From JADKIH01 sp964595205 (lineage in GTDB: Bacteria > Bacteroidota > Bacteroidia > AKYH767-A > 2013-40CM-41-45): a stretch of 64,000 nucleotides of DNA. A program made the translations under genes and the position numbers. Positions 45,918 through 56,050 of this stretch are shown here, piece by piece. Under the pieces are notes generated by a model that saw only the letters and a list, made by a program, of their open reading frames with translations, was not told the origin of the DNA and did no database searches. Each line of letters begins with the position of its first letter. The stretch's first letter is position 1. The stretch is taken from positions 267,789 through 331,788 of the forward strand of contig CAZQOQ010000003.1 of assembly GCA_964595205.1 (NCBI GenBank), written 5' to 3'.

Positions 45918-46571
45918 TCACCTGCTTTTCAAAATAATCCTGTGAATACCGGGTTCATATTCTGACTGGATCAGGTCAACCAGTTGGTGGTAATCACTTT
46001 CGTTGTTGACAAAATCAACCTCGTTTGTATCAATTACAAGTATTCTGATGCCCTTCTGCTGCCTGAAATAATCCCAATATCCAACCTCAAGTTTTTTTAA
46101 ATACTCTTCTTCAATATTTTGTTCGTAAGAGCGGCCGCGACTCGCAATGTTTTTTTTCAGAAGCGGAACATCCTTGTGAAGATAAACGAGCAGGTCCGGT
46201 TTTGGTAAATGAGGATTGATGATGTGAAATAACCTTTGGTAGAGTGTATTTTCATCGTTTTTCAGGGTAATATTTGCAAATATCAAAGACTTGCTTAAAA
46301 TATAATCGGAGACTGTCTGCTGTTGAAATAGTTCTGGTGAGGCCAATTCGTCTTTTAACTGCTGATAACGGTCGGCCAGGAAAGATAATTCCAAAGGAAA
46401 GGCATAACGGTTTTGCTGCTCATAAAAAAGTGGAAGGAATGGATTTTCGGCAAAACGCTCGAGAATCAGGCGGGTGTTGAAATCCTTTGAGACCCTGGTA
46501 GCAAGTGAAGTTTTCCCGGTTCCGATATTACCCTCGATGACTATATAATCGTATTTAAGTTTTTTGGTCAT
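45918..46571 (-). CDS. Deoxynucleoside kinase
   Basis: A 217-residue kinase of the dNK/dGK/dAK family that phosphorylates deoxynucleosides for salvage. The P-loop GNIGTGKT (14-21) is followed by ERFAENPFLPLFY and SFLADRYQQLK, the ERSxxxF-like lid, and the sugar/base pocket residues DYILSKSLIFANITL. RGRSYEQNIEEEYLKKL carries the arginine-rich lid. Length and order match bacterial deoxyadenosine/deoxyguanosine kinases, though the preferred base cannot be fixed from the sequence. It starts 23 bp after folK and is probably cotranscribed with it. Confidence 0.9.
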   Translation of the reverse strand: MTKKLKYDYIVIEGNIGTGKTSLATRVSKDFNTRLILERFAENPFLPLFYEQQNRYAFPLELSFLADRYQQLKDELASPELFQQQTVSDYILSKSLIFANITLKNDENTLYQRLFHIINPHLPKPDLLVYLHKDVPLLKKNIASRGRSYEQNIEEEYLKKLEVGYWDYFRQQKGIRILVIDTNEVDFVNNESDYHQLVDLIQSEYEPGIHRIILKSR

Positions 46572-46594
46572 TTATCAATTTTACTCCGCAAAAA

Positions 46595-47101
46595 TCAGTG
46601 ACTTTTGCCCTGGGCTGAATGCAAAAATGGTCTTACATGATTGTCATCCTGCAGTGACATAAGAATTTCATAGTTACTTTTTCGTAATATGGGATGTATC
46701 AATTCAGGGAGTAATTCTGCCAATGGTTCCATAACAAATCTCCTCTCATGAAGATGCGGATGCGGAATGGTCAATCCTTCCATGTTGATGATTTCGTGGT
46801 TATAGTATAGTATGTCGAGGTCGATGATCCGTGCCGACCATTTCTTTCGCCTCACTCTGCCCATTTCTTTCTCAATGTCTAATAACGTTTTCATAAGTGC
46901 GGGGGCGGACATGGTCGTCATTATCTCAAATACCTGGTTCAGGTATAAAGGCTGATCTGTATTCCCCCAGGGCTCTGTCTCATAGATGTGCGAACTCCTC
47001 ACTAAAGAGATATTATTTATATTTATCAGCGACAATGCTTTAGCCAGATTTTCCAGGCGATCGCCCAAATTACTGCCTGATAATATCACCGCCGTATTCA
47101 T
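46595..47101 (-). CDS. folK: 2-amino-4-hydroxy-6-hydroxymethyldihydropteridine pyrophosphokinase
   Basis: A 168-residue enzyme of folate synthesis that transfers pyrophosphate from ATP to hydroxymethyl-dihydropterin. Signatures are AVILSGSNLGDRLENL, IYETEPWGNTDQPLYLNQV and RIIDLDILYYNHEII with the Asp pair (D-L-D) that binds Mg-ATP; IPHPHLHERRFVMEPLAEL follows. All catalytic motifs are present. It starts the folK-deoxynucleoside kinase transcript; no folB or folP is in the window. Confidence 0.96.
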   Translation of the reverse strand: MNTAVILSGSNLGDRLENLAKALSLININNISLVRSSHIYETEPWGNTDQPLYLNQVFEIMTTMSAPALMKTLLDIEKEMGRVRRKKWSARIIDLDILYYNHEIINMEGLTIPHPHLHERRFVMEPLAELLPELIHPILRKSNYEILMSLQDDNHVRPFLHSAQGKSH

Positions 47102-47157
47102 CGTTGAAAAATTTATCCAAACCTACTGATTTCCCAAAAACCTGCAAGCAGATAATT

Positions 47158-47213
47158 TGAATTACGAATTAGGAATTACGATTCTGAAATTCGTAATTCG
47201 TGATTTATAAATC
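47158..47213. repeat. Word hairpin of AATTACGAATT units
   Basis: ATTACGAATTAGGAATTACG and AAATTCGTAATTCGTGATT form an imperfect palindrome about 55 bp long, directly upstream of sppA. The words ATTACGA/TCGTAAT recur on both strands. Confidence 0.6.
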
Positions 47214-47228
47214 GTAACCGGAAATTCA

Positions 47229-48998
47229 ATGAAGCAGTTTTTCAAATTCATGTTTGCCTCGATGGCAGGCTTCTTATTGTCCCTCATCATATTGTTTTTT
47301 CTTATGGTGGGTATTATCTCTGCAATGATGATGTCGCTTAAAGACGACGGTGCTGTTTCTGTAAGCGACAATACCATACTTGAAATAAAATTTGAACATC
47401 CGATAAAGGAACGTACCAGCGATAACCCTTTCGAAAATTTTAATTTTACCGGTATCACCACCGAAAAATCACTTGGACTCAACGACATTCTCAAAACGAT
47501 TTCGAAAGCAAAAAAAGACAACCGCATTAACGGTGTTTTCCTTAATCTCACTTCGGTGCAGACCGGAATTGCGTCGATTGAGGAAATCAGGAATGCGCTT
47601 TCCGATTTTAAAAAAAGCGGCAAGTTTATTTATGCCTACAGCGAATCCTTCTCGCAGGGCGCGTATTACCTTGCTTCTGTAGCCGACAGGATCTACCTGT
47701 ATCCTGAAGGAGATGTTGATTTTCGCGGACTGCATGCCCAACTCATGTTCTTTAAAGGAACGCTTGAAAAGCTGGAATTAGAACCTGAGATTATCCGTCA
47801 CGGTAAATTCAAGAGCGCCATCGAACCGTTTATAAACGACAAAATGAGCCCGGAAAACCGTGAACAGATCAGCATGTTTCTGAATACGATCTGGAATAAC
47901 CTCCTTAGTAACATTTCCGCTTCACGCAATATTCAAATTGACGAATTGCAGCATATCGCAGATTCTTTCAAAGCCAACTCTGCCGTTGAGGCCCGCAACC
48001 TGCACCTTGTCGACCAGCTGGCATATTATGACGAGGTCATTGCCGAACTGAAGAAAAAAACAAGTCAGTCAGAAAAAGAAAAGATCAGGCTCCTTTCCCT
48101 TAAAAAATATTCCCGTGCCTATGTGAAGGGAGAGGACTATTCTTCTAAAAAAATTGCCGTTGTCTATGCAAGCGGCGACATCGTGAATGGCGAGGGCAGC
48201 GAAGATGAAATCGGCGCCGATAAAATAGCAGAAGCCATACGGAAAGCAAGACTCGATACTACCATCAGGGCAATCGTATTGCGGGTCAACTCGCCCGGCG
48301 GAAGTGCGCTTGCTTCCGACATCATCTGGAGAGAAACGGTTTTAGCCAAAAAAGCAAAACCGTTCATCGTCTCCATGGGAGATTATGCTGCTTCAGGCGG
48401 CTACTATATTTCCTGCATGGCCGATACCATTGTGGCTCGTCCTAACACACTCACCGGTTCGATCGGCGTGTTTGGAATTCTCTTCAATGCACAAAATATG
48501 TTTAAAAATAAACTCGGCATTACGTTCGACAGTGTCAAGACCGGTAAGTATGCCGACATAGGGACTTTCACAAGGCCGATGGATGAAAGTGAAAGACAGA
48601 TCATACAGGGACAGGTTGAAAAAATCTATGATACATTTGTTTCCCACGTCTCAACCGGACGAAGAATGTCTAAAGCCGATGTTGACAGCATTGGCCAGGG
48701 ACGAATCTGGAGCGGAACGGATGCTTTGAGGCTTGGCCTGGTTGATGTGCTGGGTGGTATCAATGACGCTATCGAAATCGCGGCAAAAAAAGCAAAACTC
48801 ACTACCTACCGCACGATTGCACTGCCGGAACAAAAAGAATTTTTTGATAAACTCATTCAGGACCTGAACTCTGAGGCAAAGTCCTACTTTGGTAAACAAC
48901 AGCTCGGGGAAAGCTATGAGTATCTTGAAAAATTAAATGAAATCTCGCGCATGAACGGAATTCAGGCGAGGATGCCGGTTGGGGTGAGCATAAAGTGA
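47229..48998 (+). CDS. sppA: Signal peptide peptidase SppA (67K type)
   Basis: A 589-residue inner-membrane serine protease that removes and digests cleaved signal peptides. A single N-terminal TM segment (~10-32) is followed by two S49 domains. The general-base Lys195 lies in IRHGKFKSAIEPF and the nucleophile Ser389 in GDYAASGGYYIS, both present. The double-domain length is the 67K Gram-negative type. A word-repeat hairpin sits immediately upstream. Confidence 0.95.
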   Translation: MKQFFKFMFASMAGFLLSLIILFFLMVGIISAMMMSLKDDGAVSVSDNTILEIKFEHPIKERTSDNPFENFNFTGITTEKSLGLNDILKTISKAKKDNRINGVFLNLTSVQTGIASIEEIRNALSDFKKSGKFIYAYSESFSQGAYYLASVADRIYLYPEGDVDFRGLHAQLMFFKGTLEKLELEPEIIRHGKFKSAIEPFINDKMSPENREQISMFLNTIWNNLLSNISASRNIQIDELQHIADSFKANSAVEARNLHLVDQLAYYDEVIAELKKKTSQSEKEKIRLLSLKKYSRAYVKGEDYSSKKIAVVYASGDIVNGEGSEDEIGADKIAEAIRKARLDTTIRAIVLRVNSPGGSALASDIIWRETVLAKKAKPFIVSMGDYAASGGYYISCMADTIVARPNTLTGSIGVFGILFNAQNMFKNKLGITFDSVKTGKYADIGTFTRPMDESERQIIQGQVEKIYDTFVSHVSTGRRMSKADVDSIGQGRIWSGTDALRLGLVDVLGGINDAIEIAAKKAKLTTYRTIALPEQKEFFDKLIQDLNSEAKSYFGKQQLGESYEYLEKLNEISRMNGIQARMPVGVSIK

Positions 48999-49037
48999 TC
49001 CTTACCGGTTATTGAACGATCGAAGAAAAACCCGGAT

Positions 49038-49283
49038 TCAGTTTTCAATCTTCCTGGTTTCTTCTGTAGTCGTTGGCTTGGCTGGAGGTGTTCCATCGCT
49101 GGCGGCATTTTTCACTTCATTCTCTATGCCGCTCATGGCATCCTTAAATTCACGCATGCCTTTTCCCAGGCCTTTTGCCAGTTCAGGAATACGTTTCGAT
49201 CCGAAGAAAAGGAGGACTACCAGCAGGATGATAAATATTTCCCCTCCACCGAGGTTAAGAAATAATAATGTCAGGAGGTTCAT
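49038..49283 (-). CDS. tatA: Twin-arginine translocase subunit TatA
   Basis: An 81-residue protein with one N-terminal membrane helix and a short amphipathic helix: IFIILLVVLLFFGSKRIPELAKGLGKGMREFKDA. FFGSKRIPELAKGLGK matches the FGxxKLPELxRxxGK pattern of TatA/Hcf106. It forms the pore for folded-protein export. No tatC is in the window. It lies downstream of secDF on the same strand, with a 35-bp hairpin between the two. Confidence 0.92.
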   Translation of the reverse strand: MNLLTLLFLNLGGGEIFIILLVVLLFFGSKRIPELAKGLGKGMREFKDAMSGIENEVKNAASDGTPPAKPTTTEETRKIEN

Positions 49284-49333
49284 TTTTTTTTATTTGAATT
49301 CAAAGATACCAAAAATCAATTAGCCAATTAATA

Positions 49334-49415
49334 AATTAGCCGATTTGCAAATTAGCCGATTAGCCAATTAAATATCAGACATTGGCTAATCGGCTAATTT
49401 GCAAATCGGCTAATT
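49334..49415. repeat. Perfect 35-bp inverted repeat between tatA and secDF
   Basis: The left arm 49334-49368 and right arm 49381-49415 are exactly complementary over 35 bp with a 12-nt loop. The arm is made of words such as ATTAGCCGATT and TTGCAAATTAGCC repeated on both strands. It lies 2 bp past the secDF stop. It could act as an mRNA-stabilising hairpin or terminator-like structure, although no T run follows. Confidence 0.85.
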
Positions 49416-49417
49416 AT

Positions 49418-52417
49418 TTAGTGAATTTCCTTTTTCGATAAATCCACCACAACCGGTGTGGCAATGCAGATCGAGGAATACGTACCGATCACAATTCCGA
49501 TCAGCAGGGCAAAAGTGAATCCTCTGATGACCTCTCCGCCGAAGATGAAGATGGAGAGGAGTACGAAGAATATCGTCAGAGATGTATTGATCGTTCTGCT
49601 TAAAGTCGCATTAAGAGCATCGTTAATCACCTTTTTCTGGTTCGATGCATGATGGTGAATACCGACAAACTCCCTAATACGGTCAAATACAACCACAGTA
49701 TCCGTCATCGAATATCCCATCACCGTAAGTATTGCAGCAATGAAAGCCTGATCAATTTCGAGGGAGAATGGAAGTATTCCGTTAAAGATGGCAAAGAATG
49801 AAAGTACAATCAGCACATCATGAAGCAGGGCAATTACTGCTCCGAGCCCGAATTGCCACCTCCGGAAACGAATGAAGATATAAAGGAACATCAGTCCGCA
49901 ACCGATCAATATCGCCCAAACAGACGACGTCTTGATATCATCGGCAATGGTGGGTCCCACTTTTTGTGTTCCCAGAATTGTATAAGGATTACCTGAAATC
50001 TTACTGAGTCCTTCATTTATTTTATCGGTGACCTGCTTATCGGCATCGAGTGCAGGATCATCGATCATGAAGGTAGTCGTAATCTTGACCTGGTTTGATC
50101 CGCCAAACGTCTTTACCTCGGGCGCCTTGGATAAAGGCCCTTTCAGGGCATCGATCACATCGATGGTAGCAATCTCCTTTTCGAAGCGAACAACGTATGT
50201 TCTTCCGCCTTTGAAATCCACACCGAAGTTTAACCCCTTCATGAAAAGGGCGATGATGCCTAAAACGATGATGGTTCCGGAAACAAAATAGTACAGCTTT
50301 CTTTTTTCAACGAAGTTGATATGAATATTCTTGAAGAGTCCTTTTGTAGTGCTGTTCCAGAATTTAATTTCCTTGTTGCGTGAAAGCATCCAGTCGAAAA
50401 TTAACCTGGTAATAAATATCGCTGAAAACAATGAACTGAGGATACCAATAATCAGAGTGGTTGCAAATCCCTGGATCGGACCAGTACCGAATATGTAAAG
50501 GATAATACCGAGGATGAGTGTCGTAACGTTGGAGTCGATGATAGACGAATATGCATGTTTGAAACCATCGCTTACGGCCAGCCTGATTCCCTTACCCAGC
50601 GTGAGCTCTTCTCGCACCCTCTCAAAGATCAGGATGTTCGCATCCACCGACATACCGATCGTAAGCACGATACCCGCAATTCCCGGCAGCGTCAGCACCG
50701 CGCCGAGCGAAGCGAGAATTCCCATTACGAAAAATACGTTGGCGAAGAGCGCGATGTCTGCAACAAGACCCGCATTGCTATAATATGAAACCATGAACAA
50801 CAACACCAGCACAAGAGCGATCACGAACGAAAGCAGTCCTGAGCTGATGGCTTCCTGTCCGAGCGTCGGACCAACCACTGTATCTTCAACGATTCGCGCA
50901 GGAGCAGGGAGTTTTCCGACCTTTAAGATATTGGCCATGTCCTCTGCTTCTTCAAGGGTAAACGAACCTGTAATGCTTGAATTACCACCGGCAATTTCCT
51001 GGATTACGTTCGGATAAGAATATACGTAATCGTCCAGGACGATTGCTATCGATTTATTTACATTATCGTGAGTGAGACGCTTCCATATTCTGGCGCCTTC
51101 CGCATTCATCGACATGCTGATCTCCCAGTTGTCAGAAAATTGTCCCTTCTGTTTTCTTGCATCCACAATTGCAGAACCGTCGAGCGGAGCGACGTGATCA
51201 CGGCTTGGCATCTTGATCGCAACCAGCTGCAAGATTTTTCCTTCTTTGTCGATCGACTTCACAGACCAATAAGGCTTGAATTCCCTTGGTAACTTAGACA
51301 CGATCTGCGGCATTGCAAAAATCTGGTTTACTCGTGCCGTATCTTTTACCAATGCTGAACCGATAACCGGTCCTTTTCGGAGTTCCGATTGGTTCTGCTG
51401 GTTTTGCTCTATGGATGGAGCAAGTACGCCGAAGAGCGGATTTTCTTTGGCAAACTCTTCAAATGTCTTTTGCTGATTGGCTGCAGCCGTGTCTTTGCCT
51501 GTAGTGTCTTTTTCCTTCGGCTTCTCCAACTGGCTCATCAGTGAACTCTGTGTTGTGTCTGCCATTGTGCTGTCGCCCGCAGCCTTTAGCGTATCCTGGC
51601 GGCTGGCCAGCGTATCAGGGTTCAGGCTTGCAGTGATATTTGTATCGGCAGAGCCCATGAGCTTGAGCGTCTTGTTGACTTCTTCAAGCAACGGGTAAAT
51701 TTCCTTGTTGTCGTACGTCTCCCAGAATTCCAGCTTGGCTGTTCCCTGTAAAAGTTTCCTTACACGATCCGGCTCCTTGATGCCGGGCAGTTCAACGAGG
51801 ATTCTGCCATTACCGAGTTTCTGAACGTTCGGTTGTGTAACACCGAACTTATCGATACGTGTTTTAAGGATCTGGAAGGTACGGTCGAATGCAGCATCAC
51901 CTTCTTTCTTGATGACATCCTTTACCTGCTGGTTCGTTGAATTGAAGTTAATCTTATCCTGCAATTCTTTCGTAGCGAATATGGCTGCGAGACGAGCATT
52001 CGGATCGAGTTTCTGGAATTCTTCCACGAAGAGCGTTACGAAATCTTTCTGGCTGTTCACCTGTGCCTTTTGTGCATTGTCGAGCGCCTTGTTGAATGTT
52101 CCGTCTTTGCTGTTGTTTGCCATCGAACGGATAAGGTCAACGAGGGAAACCTCCATCGTCACGTTCATTCCGCCTTTTAAGTCGAGCCCGAGATTAATCT
52201 CATTCTCCTGGCATTTTTTATATGTGAAGCCAAATAACGGATAAACCGGTTGTGTGCTTATAGAATCGATATAGGCTTTTTCTTTAACAGGATCACCATT
52301 GGAAAAAGCCTTCGCTTTTCTCTCTACATTTCCTGTTACAAATGTGAAACTGAGCTGGTACAAACACACCAGGGCCAACAGTATTGCAAATAACTTAACC
52401 GCACCTTTGCTTTGCAT
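49418..52417 (-). CDS. secDF: Fused protein translocase subunits SecD and SecF
   Basis: A 999-residue membrane protein that uses the proton gradient to help Sec export. The SecD half has LGLDLKGGMNVTMEVSL, a periplasmic region with Ala/Gln-rich insert (~240-330), and TM segments including VVGPTLGQEAISSG and TIGMSVDANILIFERVREE. The SecF half begins near 690 (NIHINFVEKRKLYYFVSG) with FGVDFKGGRTYVVRF and GYSMTDTVVVFDRIRE. A single fused SecDF is usual in Bacteroidota. It precedes tatA on the same strand; a large hairpin lies between. Confidence 0.95.
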   Translation of the reverse strand: MQSKGAVKLFAILLALVCLYQLSFTFVTGNVERKAKAFSNGDPVKEKAYIDSISTQPVYPLFGFTYKKCQENEINLGLDLKGGMNVTMEVSLVDLIRSMANNSKDGTFNKALDNAQKAQVNSQKDFVTLFVEEFQKLDPNARLAAIFATKELQDKINFNSTNQQVKDVIKKEGDAAFDRTFQILKTRIDKFGVTQPNVQKLGNGRILVELPGIKEPDRVRKLLQGTAKLEFWETYDNKEIYPLLEEVNKTLKLMGSADTNITASLNPDTLASRQDTLKAAGDSTMADTTQSSLMSQLEKPKEKDTTGKDTAAANQQKTFEEFAKENPLFGVLAPSIEQNQQNQSELRKGPVIGSALVKDTARVNQIFAMPQIVSKLPREFKPYWSVKSIDKEGKILQLVAIKMPSRDHVAPLDGSAIVDARKQKGQFSDNWEISMSMNAEGARIWKRLTHDNVNKSIAIVLDDYVYSYPNVIQEIAGGNSSITGSFTLEEAEDMANILKVGKLPAPARIVEDTVVGPTLGQEAISSGLLSFVIALVLVLLFMVSYYSNAGLVADIALFANVFFVMGILASLGAVLTLPGIAGIVLTIGMSVDANILIFERVREELTLGKGIRLAVSDGFKHAYSSIIDSNVTTLILGIILYIFGTGPIQGFATTLIIGILSSLFSAIFITRLIFDWMLSRNKEIKFWNSTTKGLFKNIHINFVEKRKLYYFVSGTIIVLGIIALFMKGLNFGVDFKGGRTYVVRFEKEIATIDVIDALKGPLSKAPEVKTFGGSNQVKITTTFMIDDPALDADKQVTDKINEGLSKISGNPYTILGTQKVGPTIADDIKTSSVWAILIGCGLMFLYIFIRFRRWQFGLGAVIALLHDVLIVLSFFAIFNGILPFSLEIDQAFIAAILTVMGYSMTDTVVVFDRIREFVGIHHHASNQKKVINDALNATLSRTINTSLTIFFVLLSIFIFGGEVIRGFTFALLIGIVIGTYSSICIATPVVVDLSKKEIH

Positions 52418-52632
52418 GGATAAACTTGAAATTTAAAATGAATTAAACTGATTTTTTTTGAGCGTGCAAAGATAGAATTTCAGGGTTAAATTCCAATTTA
52501 GCTGTCAAACGCTACTATGCTCAATATCAGTTAAATGATGTTTTTATATTCGTTTTTAGTAAATTATTTAAGGGTTTTCACCCGCAGGTATCATCGCCTG
52601 TCCTGTAAAATGAAGAAGTTTACACAGAACTG

Positions 52633-52797
52633 TTACTTTATAAACTTTTCTGCAAGGCTGATTCCGATTTCCGATTTTCGCAGAATATAAAACATCATCA
52701 TCGAACAAAAGGCGAGTTGAAAGAGTAAAAAAGAAATTTTAAATAAATGATTACGGTGACGGAAATTGCTTCGACCAAGATTGGAATTATCGGACAT
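52633..52797 (-). CDS. Possible small membrane protein (54 aa)
   Basis: An open frame from a Met codon at 52797. It has a basic N-terminus (MSDNSNLGRSNFRHRNHLFK) and one hydrophobic segment (ISFLLFQLAFCSMMMFYIL). No homologue is recognised and no promoter or ribosome-binding site is clear. It occupies the otherwise empty ~540-bp gap between secDF and aconitase (52418-52955), which otherwise shows only A+T-rich sequence. Confidence 0.25.
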   Translation of the reverse strand: MSDNSNLGRSNFRHRNHLFKISFLLFQLAFCSMMMFYILRKSEIGISLAEKFIK

Positions 52798-52955
52798 CAC
52801 TTCTTTTTCCGACAATTTAATCTTCACTCCAACCCAATGTTTGAAATAAACCTGCATTTCTTACAGTCATATAAATTTCAGAAAAAAAACGTTGGTGTCG
52901 GGAAATAAAAACGGGTGGTTTTTCGTACCTTGCCAAACGAATAAAAGATAAAAAT

Positions 52956-55223
<2,268 letters not shown>

Positions 55224-55396
55224 TCATCTGTTGCTGCCCGCATTGCCGAATTAATGTTAAATGATCAAAATTCCGGCTTTGAACTCCTGAATGGCCCGGA
55301 CAAATCATTAAGCAATTTTTAACTTTTTTTTCCTGAATTTTACAAATCTTAGCGATATGATTTCCGTTCATATTGCAAACACATAAATTCATTTCA

Positions 55397-55891
55397 ATGA
55401 AATCGATAATCTTATTAGTGACAGTAACTATCACTCTGTGCACGATTGCCTGTGCACAAAAAACCAAACAGGAAGAAAGTAAGACAACCCCAAATAAAAT
55501 GAAAGTCGTTAAAACTGATGAGGAATGGAGAAAACAACTCACTCCGGAACAATATAATGTAACAAGACAAAAAGGAACAGAGCGTGCTTTTACGGGTGAG
55601 TACTGGGACAACCACGATAAAGGAAATTACTATTGCATCTGCTGCCATAATTTACTATTCAGTTCGGATACCAAATTTGAATCAGGTACCGGCTGGCCAA
55701 GCTTTTATGCACCGGTAAATAAAACAGCTGTCGAAGAACATTCTGATGTTTCGTTTGGTATGACCCGTACTGAAGTAGTCTGCAGCAACTGCGGCGCTCA
55801 CCTCGGACATGTCTTCGACGACGGACCAAATCCTACCGGGCTTCGCTATTGTATGAATTCCGCTTCATTGAAGTTTGAAAAAACGAAGTGA
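55397..55891 (+). CDS. msrB: Peptide-methionine (R)-S-oxide reductase, exported
   Basis: A 164-residue enzyme that repairs oxidised methionine (R form). I start it at 55397, where MKSIILLVTVTITLCTIACAQ gives a signal peptide with a lipobox-like TIAC, and not at 55373. The catalytic domain has two zinc CxxC pairs (CICC, CSNC) and GLRYCMNSASLKF containing the active-site Cys. GTGWPSF and HLGHVFDDGP are also typical. As a periplasmic or lipoprotein form it would protect envelope proteins. It stands alone; no msrA is adjacent. Confidence 0.92.
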   Translation: MKSIILLVTVTITLCTIACAQKTKQEESKTTPNKMKVVKTDEEWRKQLTPEQYNVTRQKGTERAFTGEYWDNHDKGNYYCICCHNLLFSSDTKFESGTGWPSFYAPVNKTAVEEHSDVSFGMTRTEVVCSNCGAHLGHVFDDGPNPTGLRYCMNSASLKFEKTK

Positions 55892-55940
55892 ATTAATTTC
55901 GTTCTTTTTTGAGTATACATTTTATATACAAATGTCTTTT

Positions 55941-56044
55941 TTACCACAGAGGACGCAAAGGTCAACCGCAGAGGTCCCAGAGAAAAAAAATTTTTAATTA
56001 TACTTTGTGACCTCTGCGGTTGAACTTTGTGTGCTCTGTGGTTA
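55941..56044. repeat. ~100-bp imperfect palindrome (CCACAGAGG ... CCTCTGTGG type)
   Basis: ACCACAGAGGACGCAAAGG and its complement near CTTTGTGTGCTCTGTGGT flank GTCAACCGCAGAGGTC/GACCTCTGCGGTTGA and an A/T-rich centre. It lies between msrB and a convergent T9SS gene. The sequence style is that of dispersed intergenic repeats in environmental bacteria. Confidence 0.7.
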
Positions 56045-56050
56045 AAAACA

